NCBI GenBank assembly: GCA_022376515.1
Contig: WTXI01000055.1
Span: forward strand, 124,001 to 188,000
Direction: 5' to 3'
DNA length: 64,000 nt
Source of the DNA: Lactifluus volemus
Taxonomy: Eukaryota > Basidiomycota > Agaricomycetes > Russulales > Russulaceae
Positions within the stretch are counted from its first letter, which is position 1; the number at the start of each line of letters is the position of its first letter. This document shows, one piece after another, positions 37,401 to 48,276 of the stretch. The notes beneath the pieces are model-generated. The model did not search any database. It was not told the DNA's origin and worked only from the letters and a program-made list of their open reading frames with translations. Made by a program: the position numbers and the translations under genes.

Positions 37401-38106
37401 GGCCGATCAATCTTGAGCAACCGTGTCGTATTAAATCAACCCCTTGCTTAGTTTCGAAAGTATAAACGAAAATATGACGAGGCTCAGTCGAAGTCAGCAC
37501 AAGTTCCCTTGATATCCGACCAACAGCTGCCGTCACGATCCGGTAACGTAGATTTACTCATTGAGGCCAATTTGAATTCTGATCACCTTTCTAGCGCTTT
37601 CATCTACTGATTTGTGGATGGAGACGTTGATCAAGAAGAAGCAGAGGAAGAAGGGCCTGGAAATTGCTTCGGACTTGGCACCAATGACTGACAATCCATT
37701 TGTCGAGATCGATCGTTATCTTAGCCAGCCATGCTTGAAGCGTGAGGACTGTCCCAACCCGATCCCTTGGTGGGGAGTAAGTTTGTTTAATATCTCGCAT
37801 CATATATACGACTAATATATACTTTCTTAGCATCAGACCGAATATCCGGTTCTTCGATTGATGGCGCGCGATTACCTGGCGATTCCTGCAACCACCTGTA
37901 TTGCCGAGCGTTCTTTCTCACTTTCCGCTCGTACCGATGATCCTCGACGCCGGCAAATGACTAAGCTCCGGTTTGCTAGTATTCAGAAGCTCCGTGCTGG
38001 ATACATGGATGGGCGACTCAAGGCAGAGGACAGTATTGTAAAGAGATATATGGGAGATTTCACCTTTGATGAAAATGACATGGACATGGATGTGGACTAC
38101 ATATAG
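34437..38106 (+). CDS. hAT-family transposase (BED finger, RNase H-like core, dimerisation domain)
   Basis: Start chosen at the ATG giving MARGEHDRPDPSLIVEGSRR: an intron at 34573-34630 joins it in phase to TNRKEGVTSNVLPRPEG. It continues through an acidic linker, a split BED-like zinc finger (GWYCKFC ... NVTSRRRHLRRY) and IGDYVQNMAKP. The hAT core follows: SVVWDGWSSGKRRPFTSFSI, GWMVGDGVSANDVAVRTVCK (a second acidic site) and VLCIDHSMHRAAYHFIKALG. A poly-Asp insert and VRTRWGSLSNCLESVL come next. The C-terminal dimerisation region reads RLMARDYLAIPATTCIAERS followed by FSLSARTDDPRRRQ. About ten short introns are present. Reading frames are open throughout, so this copy may be active and could also act on related non-autonomous elements. 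Confidence 0.88.
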
Positions 38107-38541
38107 TAGTAGTCTCGTATTTTCAATATATTGGCCAACGACTTCATATTCTTTGTGTGAGGCCATCACAATTATCGAACCCATTTACTCAGCGTCGCTG
38201 GCGATCAAAGTCTGCACGTGTGCCACTGGCATGGGAATGTCACCGCTCATATGTATTGCAAGGCATCCAAATCACCACAGTTAAAAAGGAACAATACTAT
38301 TCGCTTTATTCCCCCTTAATCTACTCTCCAACTTTTTCATGTGCCTTTGAGCGTACATTTCAACTTCATAGAACACTTTTGACGCATTTTTGTAGGCAGG
38401 GCCGGGTCGGCCCCGGGCCGGCCCCGGGTCGGGCCAGGGCCAGCATCAGCTGGCCCTCCAAGGGCCAGGGCCAGCTGCAGGGCGGACCGGCCCTGAGGGC
38501 CAGGGCCAGGGCCGGGCAAAATGGGGGTGGCCCTGGCCCGG

Positions 38542-38561
38542 ACCGGCCCCCGGACAGTCTA
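38542..38561 (-). repeat. Right terminal inverted repeat of inner hAT element
   Basis: Ends ...CGGACAGTCTA, the inverse of the left end; preceded by the right AGGGCC-rich subterminal array. Confidence 0.93.
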
Positions 38562-38569
38562 CCCAGCAG
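38562..38569. repeat. Target-site duplication, right, of inner hAT element
   Basis: CCCAGCAG, matching 32997-33004. Confidence 0.95.
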
Positions 38570-39420
38570 TTGTGTTGATGAAACAGGAGCCCAGGCAGGT
38601 TCCGACCTCAGAAGGGTGGATGTGTTGATAAAGTTCATATGGGTCAGTAATAGTACCAGCATGATCGAGAGCCTCCGAGTCAGCGGTGGCCACGAGTGAC
38701 CAGAGCGAAAAACGGTCAGTGCGTGCGATAATGTCTTCGGGAATGCCGTAGCGTGTAGTGTTCCACCCCGTGGGGGGTTGGCCAGCGACGAGTCGATTGT
38801 AGGAAATCGCCTTCGGGATATAGACGCGAGCACCCTTCTTCAGTTTAACGAGCCATTGGCCACCCTCATGGTGAAAACATCATCTATCGAGTGGAGCGGG
38901 AACAATCGCGTGGCACATGAGAAGTGGGGAGGAAGGAATCAGTGACCTCGAGCGGCTCTAGGTCATGAATAAGTTCGACTTCTGAGTTGAAAATCTTGTG
39001 CTTGGGATCATAACCACAGAACAATCCGGGTTCTGGTGTACTAGTAGCTGTCCAAGTCAGAAATGCAAGAGCTGGCATGTAAATTGGCTCACCGATAAAG
39101 CGCACGCCAGCATGGTTCATGATTTCTTTCTCGTATCTGCCCCGGATGTCCTTGTCGTCGACAGGTTCTCCCGTCTTCGCGTCAACCCAACCAACGTGGA
39201 GAGTGCCATATTTGTGACGGCCGTCGAAATGCTTGATATACCCCACCTACATGGCGGGAGCGCAATGAGGAGGCAGGAGGGGCTGACTTGTGCCTCCTCG
39301 GTGTGAATGATATGAAGGACCAGATTAGGGTGAGAGAAGAGAGAATGAAATGTGGAGGTAGGAAAGGGATCATCTCTTTGATACTGAAGCGTGCGTTGTG
39401 CAGCCAGGCCAAGCTACAGG
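38562..39420 (-). pseudogene. FAS2 fragment 1: reductase/ketoacyl-synthase junction
   Basis: Minus strand: MGYIKHFDGRHKYGTLHVGW, VDAKTGEPVDDKDIRGRYEK, HAGVRFI, intron, [79 protein letters not shown] and FINTTAG. This is the stretch leading into the ketoacyl synthase of fungal FAS2. About 30 residues between the VGTCLGS and FINTTAG blocks are missing relative to the usual family sequence, so it was defective before the inner hAT landed. Introns are retained. Upstream of ~39300 the match fades before the outer element's right subterminal repeats. Confidence 0.85.
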
Positions 39421-39572
39421 CAGCACCAAACGAAACAAGTGCCTGACATCCTCACACCATATATGGTAACCAACGTGGGTTTTGAGCGGCTCACGAGCAG
39501 CTTGCCAGATTTAGCCATCAATCGGCTCGGCGTGGCTCCAAATGCAGCTCTGAGCGGCTCATGAGCGGCTCA

Positions 39573-39594
39573 GAGCCGAGCCGTGGCAACACTA
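39573..39594 (-). repeat. Right terminal inverted repeat of outer hAT-like element
   Basis: Ends ...GAGCCGTGGCAACACTA, inverse of the left end, preceded by GAGCGGCTC repeats from about 39483. Confidence 0.93.
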
Positions 39595-39602
39595 GCTGCG
39601 GA
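39595..39602. repeat. Target-site duplication, right, of outer hAT-like element
   Basis: GCTGCGGA, identical to 25316-25323. Confidence 0.93.
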
Positions 39603-39617
39603 TCCAAACATACCCCT

Positions 39618-39720
39618 TTTCTGTCTGTTAGTTTTTTTTGCCTCCTACTGTACCGCTCAGGTCAAACAAGACGATCGACTTGACCGCCACTCCTCCGAGA
39701 CATGTATAATCGACCGGGCA
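39618..39720. repeat. Dispersed repeat, copy 2
   Basis: Shares 'ctgtctgttagttttt', the 'gacgat(c)gacttgaccg' box and a 'ctccgagac' box with 22035-22130. It lies just outside the right TSD of the outer hAT-like element. Confidence 0.5.
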
Positions 39721-39853
39721 TCACGGTCCACGGATAGGTTTGATTTCAAAAACTTACGTCAATATGTAGATTTGTAGATGACATAACGTAATCTAAACGC
39801 CAAGCTACAGGGGGAGCTGGAGAAAATCAGAGGGACTTAAAGATTCAAGCTAC

Positions 39854-40380
39854 TCAAGCGGGTTCGTGGCCAATGACGATGGAAGCCTCCTGCGTTGTGC
39901 AGTGCGCGCATTCACTGGGCGGCGGCGGCGGCGGCCAAAGGTCAACCGGGTCATGTAATTGCACTGTGCGCGTTGCGGCGACGAGGTAGGTGTTGGGTTG
40001 CTGAGGTGATGAACAGCACGAGCGGTGTCGAGGGCGTGAGCGGAATCTGCGAGGTATGCAATTCGAGGCATGGAACAGAGAACGGAACCGAGGAGCTCTC
40101 CCAACCTTTTGCGTAAGCGAGTCACGCAGAGGTCCATTGAGGGAGGCTAAAAGTACAGCACGGCGGCAGCAGCCAAAGAACCAGGCATTGAAGCATGGGT
40201 TGCGATGGCGCTAGTGGACAGTGCATGTGGAGACGTGGGTAGGTGTAAGAGAAAGAGAGACGGTAGGCAGAGGATAGCCCCGAGATGAGCATATAACATT
40301 CCAAGACGGGTTACATGGTCAGATGATAAGCGAAGGTCACCCACACCTGAAACACATGTTTTTTTGCCGAGAGAAGTCAT
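39854..40380 (-). CDS. Hypothetical small protein with hydrophobic N-terminal half
   Basis: Not recognised. Minus-strand text RLGMLYAHLGAILCLPSLFL followed by LHLPTSPHALSTSAIATHAS looks like coding sequence with a membrane helix. After a one-base frame slip near 40165 it continues LLASLNGPLRDSLTQKVGRA, then LHDPVDLWPPPPPPSECAHC and ends EASIVIGHEPA. The CPPC-like Cys pair and proline run are the only distinctive features. The first exon is uncertain: AG acceptors near 40350 allow an intron instead of the ATG used here. Confidence 0.35.
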
Positions 40381-40436
40381 TTTGAACGAGTGAACGCTCA
40401 ATGAAGAATGTATTACGAACATGAAAGTCATCTACC

Positions 40437-40718
40437 TTGAGGAAGCAGGGGGCCCGGGCCGTTGTTGACGGCTGCTTTCTCGCCGCCACCTGTCTCTCAT
40501 ACTGTACCTGGATCTACACCTCGACCAACTTGCAGGTGTTCATTGTGGCATTTTTTCTTTCGCTTCCTCGCTATCTTGTTCTCAGTGAACTGTTTCCCCT
40601 GCCACATAGGGCGCGATCCTCGCTTACCACAGCCGCGATCACAGTTGGCATCATCATCATTACCCAGTTGGGGCTGCCTGCTGCGCCAACGCCGAACAGA
40701 AATCCGCGGTGTAGATAA
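40437..40718 (+). pseudogene. Possible membrane-protein fragment (TVP38-like?)
   Basis: Open frame with two hydrophobic segments: CLSYCTWIYTSTNLQVFIVA and SLPRYLVLSELF, then AITVGIIIITQLGLPAAP. The 'ASTxLQ-F-VA-FLSLPRxLV' pattern is reminiscent of the membrane region of TVP38-type proteins, but the match is short and has no flanking support. It may be coincidental. Confidence 0.25.
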
Positions 40719-40870
40719 ATCATTGACTGAGATCGATCAGTCAGTTGATACGCGGCCTTCTCGGTTAGAAATTTGCTGTGCCCCAGTTTTTCGTATGACT
40801 AATTGTTTGGTTACCAGGCTGGGCTAGGCTGTCACCGCCCTGATCTTTGTTTAGAGCAAGCAAGAGCACC

Positions 40871-43534
40871 ATGTCTGGTCCCCCTTCCCCTCCCTATCAT
40901 CCCTTCGCCTATCCAGGCCAAGGCGAAGTATATCACGACGACCCTCCCATGAACTCTCCACAACCTGTTACATCCCCTGTCTTCACCACTCGTGATGCAA
41001 AACAGCCCCGTCTCACATTCAGAAGCTCCGTCGCCCTTCTCCCATCCCCAGGGACAAACTCAAAGCTACATCCGACATATGTGCGTCATCTTTCTCGATA
41101 AATCGAGATACATTGTCGTTCGCTCATTTTTTTTTCCATATTTAGGAGCCAATTTCGTTAAAATATTGGGTTGTATGCTTGGGTTGTGCGTTGCTTGCCC
41201 TATTCGGGATCGCCTTGGAGGTTGCGCGAAAACTCTCGGCCGATCATGATGGTGTGTCGCTTGATTTGATTCCGTCGGCTTGTGCTCATTCGATTCGTTA
41301 ATATCTCAAGGCTTCTACGTTCCAGAGAAGAACGTGTTTTCTTTTGCCTCGGCGCAGTTTCTAACAGTTGGTGTGCACACATCGGTTATTAGACGCAGCT
41401 AATTGCTTGTCGAATTTTCAAGTCATTCTTCCCATCTTTCGTTTTTGTTCCTCTTGCTCTCACCGTCCATTGCTTCGATTGGGCCATCCGCATGTGGCAT
41501 GTATGCCTTTCCCATCTGCTCATCAATCTTCCTTATCTAATTAAAACTACAGCCGTACCTCCTCCTGTCTCAAGGGCGTGCCCCGGCAGATGAGACCCTC
41601 CTAGTGGATTACGTAGGTTAATTCCCCCACGTTTCCTTTTCCACCTCTGAATGCCCGTACAGGCTTCGTCTAGGTAAATACACGCACACAGCAGCCACAA
41701 AGTTCATTCATGCCATCTCTCCTACTAGTCGTCCATGGATTACCTACTACGCGCTCAGGTTCAAACATCGATTTGTCCTGATATCTGGATTCACGGCGCT
41801 AGCAGCATTGCTCTTTCAGCCGCTAGCAGGATCCATTTTCACCGTCAGACAGTTTCCGCAATCATCTTGTAATTAACCACGATGCTCAATCTCTCCTCAT
41901 TCTAATATGGCCATGTAGCTTCCTCTGTTCAGAGCACTAGAGCAATCGGACTCTCTCCAACTATCAACGACTTGTTTGCGTTCTCTGCCGCGGCTGGTGT
42001 GAGTAAATTGTAGTGATCTTTCTCGTTGCCGCTGACGTGGTTTCTTCAATCAGTACGCAGAAGCTTCAGGTTTGCCAAACGTCTTCGTCCAAGTTGTATG
42101 GTGCTGATCTATCGTCCTAGTCTACAATAATCTTGGCGCACCTCCTTTCGTACTTGGCGGCTGGTCTGTTGCGGAGTTTGTGGTGGGTGCCACACGTCAC
42201 CCATTATACATCACTTGACTTCTCCCGATGTTTCAAACTCTAGTTTTCCACTAACGTTTTCTTAACTGGCACCATGGCCGTGAATACGACTGCCATCCAA
42301 ACTGATCCAAACTGCGCTAATCCAAATCAACTTTCGGTCACCCCGACTAGTGCCGATGTCTCGACACTTTCCGCGACTTCTCTCCAGGGCTGCTCGTTGC
42401 AAGCGACATTCAACCCAAACGCTGCGGCCCAGCAGTACGGGGTTGTGAACGTGCCCAATTGCGGGGTCAACACAACAAACCCGAGTTTTCAACCTGTGCG
42501 CCAATTGCCCTTTTCTGATGGGTACATTAGTATCTTCATACCATTTCATCTAGGTCTTTTTCTGGTTCTGGCAAAAAAGCACAGGCAATTCTGCTGGTGT
42601 TTTCTGCCAACCGCAAATACAACTTTTCGATGTGACGGCCTTCGCGTTCCTCAATAATGATTCCCTGGCAAACGTTTCGGTAGTTGATAACTACCCGAAA
42701 GCGAATAACGTCTCGGGGCCTCCATTGGATCGTCTTCCGTACAATGGGTCCGTCCTTCTGTTTGTTCCTCTCACCACAGCGTCTCCATCTAACTCGGCTG
42801 TCTAGACTTATTTTCGAAACTTCAAACGACGTGAACGTGCAGTCACGAGCGAATACGATCTTATCTGGCATCCCCACTGCCATATTCCGGCAGGCAGAGC
42901 AGGTCCCCGGTGGCCCCAATTCAGTCTTCCAGGATCCGAACGGTTTTCTGACCTATACTCGTCAAATCTATGTGTGTTGTCCCTTCCTTCTCGTAGACGA
43001 TCTGGCCTGATGCTGAACCCTTGCAGACTCAGCATCTCTCCCTTGCAACGACGTCAAATTACTTTGTACCAGCAAATAAGACAGTCGCGGCCGAGGTCAC
43101 ACAATTTGCCCCACGCCTTTTTGTCGAGCATGTGTTTTTCCCTCTTGCTCCCGCACATCTCAGATTTGTTAACGATGCGCGTCACTAGAGATTTTCCTGC
43201 ACACACACTTGCTGTGCTGTGCATTCTCTCGGCCGGGGTCACGTTTGTGCTCCACTCGTTGCACTGGCGAAAGCGGCGCAACGTCTACCTCCCGCACCCG
43301 CCTGGCTCGATCGGCTCGGCCGTGGCATTGACATCACATTCTGGCTTTGGGGAGCTTCTGATGCCGTACGATAACGCGGCTGCGATGTCTCGTGCGCTCG
43401 CGCCCCTCCGCTTCTGCCTGGACCGTCGCACTGGAGCGATCGTGGTGGATGATTCGACAATCGCGCAAGTTAATGACGAGTCGGCGCAGGTGGCCAGGGA
43501 CGAGACGATGATGACGCTGATGGGGAGGGATTAA
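40871..43534 (+). CDS. DUF3433-family multi-pass membrane protein
   Basis: Fungal-specific large plasma-membrane-type protein of unknown function. Exon 1 (40871-41080, exactly 70 codons) is Pro/Ser-rich and starts MSGPPSPPYHPFAYPG. The next exon brings a transmembrane helix, KYWVVCLGCALLALFGIALE. Then come FYVPEKNVFSFASAQFL, a membrane segment before CFDWAIRMWHPYL and LVDYV. RFKHRFVLISGFTALAALLF precedes QPLAGSIFTVRQ. An extracellular-looking region with many N-glycosylation-type sites follows (AEFVFPLTFFLTGTMAVNTT, QYGVVNVPNCGVNTTNPSFQ, DVTAFAFLNNDSLANVSVVD, YTQHLSLATTSNYFVPANKT). A final helix AHTLAVLCILSAGVTFVLHS and the cytosolic tail LTSHSGFGELLMPYDNA...RFCLDRRTGAIVVDD complete it. About ten short introns are present. 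The join near 43180 needs either an intron or a frame correction. Confidence 0.88.
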
Positions 43535-44576
43535 CTGTTCCCGTCGTCCACAGGCCCGACTGTAGCAGGTTGCGCAGCGGAAAGGCGGCCCGGCACCGTG
43601 ACACGAGATGTGGTGTAGATTTGCGGACATGTTCGTTGATACCACCTATTAATCTTTCATCTAGTACTTTGAGGCGGACTCATGTGAGACAGTACATCAG
43701 TCATTTGTAACTTAGCAACCCGTTTTTCCTTGCTGCATGCAATTGGTGTTGAAGGGATGGCTTACTCCTGCCAAAACGGAAAAGGAAACCAATTAGTGAG
43801 TCTTATTTTAACGCACATTTTGTCTCTCTTCCAACTTGAAGCTTGCTATGAATAACCTGTAATCATATTTGATGAAACCATTGTAGTATGCCCTATCTCA
43901 CTCTTCGAATTTTCGTGGCTTCCTGAGTAATATAGGTGCGGTACAATTGGCAACTTGTGGCCACTCCGAGTCAAAGTTTTTTGATCAAGACAGAGAGAGA
44001 GCCTGAGGTGGCATTTTGGGTTTCCTTTTTGTATCCCTTTAAGTTTGTCTCCTACTAATCCCCCATCCTTCGTTGCTTTTTTCAATTGAACAGACCAAGG
44101 ATATTTAATGGCGTTGCAGGGTGAACGTATTAACTTTGTACTACAGTACAGATTTTGATCTAATCTCTCCCAAGATCTGCACGAGTACAAATTTTGGAAG
44201 CGAAGGTTGTAGCAGAAGTCGGAGATTGTGTACACCTTCATAGAGCTTCACAGGATGCTCGCACCGCATCCTTTGAAAGAGATAAAAGTGTTGTAATCAT
44301 AAAATGACAAGGACTGATATTTTTCCCACGGGGCGTGAACCCACTTTGCGAGCGTCGTCGCTATGTGTATCCTCTTTCAACTTTTTTTTTTTTTGGGGGG
44401 GGGTTTTTTGGTTTCCTTTGTCTTGAAACTCAAGCTTTGTCATCTTTTCTTTTTTTCCCCCACTTCGTTTTGCTTTCTCTGTAGCACCTTTCCAGAGGTT
44501 GACAGACGGTCCGCTTACTAATATTTCCTTATTCGTCAGAATTAGCGGCGCAGCCGCTCAAACAAGGCGAAACATA
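43535..44576. other. Intergenic region
   Basis: No gene recognised. It contains a T15/G9 homopolymer block at about 44380-44403, a likely assembly-sensitive spot. The last part precedes the left edge of the NLR duplication. Confidence 0.45.
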
Positions 44577-44750
44577 CAGGATTGGAATTGGATAGAAAAA
44601 GCGATGCACATAGCATACGAGTACAGGTATAATAGAAATGTTGCAAGATGAAAAAAAAAATGTAAAGTAGGCACATTTCGCACAGCGTCTGGGCACATAT
44701 CAGAAACTCGCAAATGCAAGTCAGGGATGACAGTCAGTGAAGTACAACAC

Positions 44751-47700
44751 TTAGCCTGAGTGAGTGCTCTCCCCCTCCGCGTGTCCTTCCTCAAGCGGCA
44801 TCCGATGATTGTGGTCCCGTATGCTGATATCGGCACCATGTTCCAGTAATACTTGTACGGTCTTCGTCTTCTTGTTGCTCTTCGCGAGATGCAGCGGTGT
44901 CTTGCCACTACCTTCTCTTGCATTCACGTACGCACCTCGCGTGAGCAAATACTCCACGACATCGACAGCCCCCTCATACGACGCCACATGCAACGGATGC
45001 CGACCCTTGTCATTACGCGCGTTTATATCCCCGCCCTTGTCGAGCAAGAACTCGACGACGTCAACAGGTCCGCAACGCGACGCTACGTGTAACGGCGTCC
45101 AGTTCTTGTGGTCCAGGGCCTCCACTTTCGCGCCTTTCTCAATTAGCAATTTTACGAGCTGAAGACTTCCGTGGTCTGACGCTAGGTGTAGTGGCGTTGA
45201 ACGTTTGTAATCGCAGATGTCGACCCTCGCTCCATGGTCAATCAGGAGTTCGGCGATGTTGTAGTTTTCGTTGATAGACGCGAGGTGCAACGGAGTTGAG
45301 AGGTCCTTATCCTGAACGTCTACTTTTGCGCCATGGCCGATCAAGAGCTTTACGATTTCGACATTCCCAATGACCGATGCGAGGTGAATTGGAAATGAAC
45401 CCTGGTCATTTGGGACGTCTACTGTCGCGCCTTCTTTAAGTAGAACCTCGACGGCGTCAACCTCCTCGTCCTCCAATGCTAGATATAACAAAGGCAAGAG
45501 CTTTTCGCCCTGGATGCGTAAACCTGCGCCGTGATCGACTAGTAGGCGTCGTAGCGCGTGGTCTTCTTTGATCAACGCAATGTATAGCGGAGTTTCGTCT
45601 TTGTCATCTAGAGCATTCACATCTGCGCCATGATTAATTAACAGCTGAGCAATGTCGAGACGTCCCAAGTGACATGCTGCGTGGAGTGGGGTTACGAAGG
45701 TACCACCCGTGGCATTGACATTTTGCAGATGTTCCCTGATAAGATGGTCTGCCAGATCATGGAAGCCACACAGCGTGGCATAATATAAGACGCCAGCACG
45801 CGGTTGCGTTGAGTCCAGGCTCTTTGATGCGGCTTCGTCAATATCATACAACCGAACCCAATGTCTGAAGTAGAGCTTTGTTGGGTCGAAAAGTCTTTTC
45901 ATCCCATCCAGTACGCGGGATGACACGTCCTTATATTGGGCATGGTAGACCCAATGATGAGCAGCATATTCGACCAGCGGTGCATCCTTGACCCTGTTCC
46001 CGTCAACGCGGCCGTCCCATCCAAGCAAGACTCCAAGACAGGCCCGGGCAAGGACAGTGTGCGCATTTTCGATGGAAATATGATAACGGGAGAAACTTTT
46101 GTTTGATGACTGGGCGAGGTGACGCGAGGTTAGAAAATCCTTCACAGAAACGTGGGAGAGTTTGGCGACTCGACGACCATCTTCATCAACAATGGCAATT
46201 AAGCTTGAGCACAAAGACAGCAAGGCTTGTTCTGGATCATTCGGGCGCATATCGACATCGTGATCCGGAATCCCTTCTTTTGGAAAGTCAAGCGCAAGGA
46301 TTTCTGCGAGATCCTTGACGGGAAGTGGCCGGACGGCTACGATGAGGCATTGCAGGAGACGATGCGCAACTTCTTCATGGGCTTTGTCGAGTTGCATCAG
46401 TATGTGCTCATACGTCTCATTTAACGATTCAAGAAAAGGGAGTTCATCCCGGACTCCCGCTGGGGACAGTGGCGTAGCACCTCCAGCTGACGGGAAGCCA
46501 ATCGAAATCTGAGGAATAGACAAATATAAGCAAAGAAGGTGTACATAATACAAGCCACTTACATTCCATCAGCTCTTCGTGAGAGCGTATCAATAGCTGA
46601 TTGCCTGTCCTCTGCACTCCATCCCAGCGCCATTTGCTCGACGGCAGATTTGATGAATGCGATAACGTCGTCTTTATGTCCCACTTCGGCATCTAGAACT
46701 ACCCGAGAAGGGGACAAGCCCTCAAGGGCATTTCGGATATCGATCTCGGGTCGGCTGATGACGCATAGGCGCAGGTTTTCGAGATGTAGCTCGGTAAGTT
46801 CTTTCACGAGCTTGAGGATAGCTTCACGTGACGGCATTCCAAGAGCGTCGAGTCCATCTAGGATTATGTAAATAGGGCGCTGATGAACCGAGCGTGCTTT
46901 GAAGCGTTCCGTCAAAACGGTTTCACTAGGTTTTTGTGCGCCTTTGTGGTGTGTATTATAGAGTTGGAGGAGCGAGTCGAGAAAGGGGTAGGATTGAGTG
47001 GAGAGTTGAACAAGAAGAGAAGACAGTATGTTGGAAGGTGTTTGTGTATTGACGTCTCTACAATCGAGAAAAAAGTACGCCTTCAAGGGTCGTTCAACCA
47101 TGTCTTCGATGTTCTTCATAATCACGGAACTAAACAAATGTCAGTTCCAATAGAAGAAAAGAGTGGAAGAATGACGAACCAAAGGACGCTCTTTCCAGAG
47201 CCCGCTTGAAAGACAAGCGTCAACAAACCATCGGTAAAGGGTAGAAATGCACGCACGTAAACCACTGATCCACAACAAGGAACCACCGGACTTCCATTTC
47301 TTGTAAGTCTCGTTTTCGAAAAGCCACGCAGTTGTCCCCTCACGATGAGCACCAAGGAGAGTGTTGTAGTTTTGTGACGGATCTGGTGGGGAGAGCCACT
47401 TCTTGACGTCTTCTAGAGCCTTTCCTCCTGAACCTGAACGCATATTTGAATCTCGATGGTCAACGAGGAAGAAGTTAGGAGAGTACGAACGCATCTCATC
47501 AAATTCCAGTTCCGCTTCATCCATCAACTTGTCAAGGCTATCAAATGGTCTCTGAGTGAGATTGCTATTGGAGCCTTTAGATGTCTGGCTCTTGGATCTC
47601 GGAGGCCGGAAGATCGTTTTGATTGCTGAATCAAAACCGTCAGTGAGATACGATACGTTGCCATAGCTAAACTCACGCGGAATCCGTCGTTGATCGACGG

Positions 47701-48276
47701 GTTTTGGAAAGACAGCAAGGATCAAGAGCACTCTAGCCATGAACTGTACGATTAAGCCCTTCAGTCTCTCAGTGAGTGGGACCCCAGTGTAGACCTTGAG
47801 CCGTTGAAAGGAAGTTTGCATGCGCCGGAAGAGGTCTATCAGAGTCTCTTGGCTGACGCTTGAGGGCTTGACTGGCTGATATACTTGGGCGTCATGAGAA
47901 ATATATGATCGAGGAAGACACATACTTTGAGGAGGATACCAATGGCAACAAGAATTGCGTCCGAGGGTGTGTATTCCTGTAAACGAGGGTGAGAAAACAA
48001 ACTGATATAAGCCCGCCTGATATGCACCATGCCAATGGGTTTCCCTAGAGTAGAGGAAAACGCGTGGAGGACATCCACAGTTGTGGTAAGGCAGTCTTCC
48101 AATCTTGTACCAAATTCTGGAGCTTGAACGCGAAGTTCATCAAGAATCGTCTTGGGAGAATTGCAGTTTTGCAACCTGGGGAGTAATGGATGCTTTGAAA
48201 TGTCGACTTTTGTTTGGTTCTGGTAAGAAGACAAGGCATCAGAGAATGGAGAGGACGAGGTGGAACTGGAAGGCAT
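44751..48276 (-). CDS. NLR-type STAND protein: Goodbye - NACHT - ankyrin repeats, copy 1
   Basis: Fungal innate-immunity-like receptor. N-terminal Goodbye domain: SSYQNQTKVDISKHPLLPRL, TVDVLHAFSSTLGKPIGM, then two ~50-nt introns and SQETLIDLFRRMQTSFQRLK. NACHT: SGGSLLWISG joined across an intron to AGSGKSVL (Walker A), KAYFFLDCRDVNTQTPSNIL, RPIYIILDGLDALGMPSREA (Walker B, DGLD) and LRLCVISRPEIDIRNALEG (sensor Arg). A helical region LESLNETYEHILMQLDKAHE follows. About ten C-terminal ankyrin repeats run from TPLHAACHLGRLDIAQLLIN to TPLHLAKSNKKTKTVQVLL. Compared with copy 2, one base is missing in the run at 46462-46465, just after the NACHT exon junction; otherwise it looks intact. It is divergently transcribed from the DUF6535 gene at 48831. 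Confidence 0.9.

Larger units (their letters stand above)
33005..38561 (+). mobile_element. Inner, probably autonomous hAT element (5.56 kb) nested in FAS2 sequence
   Basis: Bounded by TIRs beginning TAGACTGTCCG and an 8-bp TSD CCCAGCAG. Subterminal arrays of (A)GGGCC repeats occupy both ends (33015-33185, 38398-38555). It carries a plus-strand hAT transposase with BED-type zinc finger and C-terminal dimerisation region. A minus-strand fragment of a HECT ubiquitin ligase lies in the left arm. It inserted into FAS2-derived cargo of the outer element, so it is the younger insertion. Confidence 0.93.
25324..39594. mobile_element. 14.3 kb non-autonomous hAT-like element loaded with host gene fragments
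   Basis: Defined by a perfect 22-bp TIR pair and a perfect 8-bp TSD (GCTGCGGA). Both ends carry GAGCGGCTC-type subterminal repeats (25340-25440 and 39480-39590), typical transposase-binding architecture. Between them there is no transposase belonging to this TIR family. The cargo comprises fragments of at least six unrelated host genes: F-box/LRR, SPT23/MGA2, wax synthase, FAS2, QPRTase and chitin synthase. It also contains a younger nested hAT element (33005-38561) with different TIRs. Without that insert the element is ~8.7 kb. The structure resembles Pack-type elements, but the size and number of cargo pieces are unusual. It must be mobilised in trans. Confidence 0.85.

Noticed and set aside
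30130..39420. A functional FAS2 gene on the minus strand
   Set aside because: The N-terminal half is missing, there is an internal ~30-residue loss, a foreign 1.4 kb segment and a 5.6 kb transposon, all inside transposon ends.
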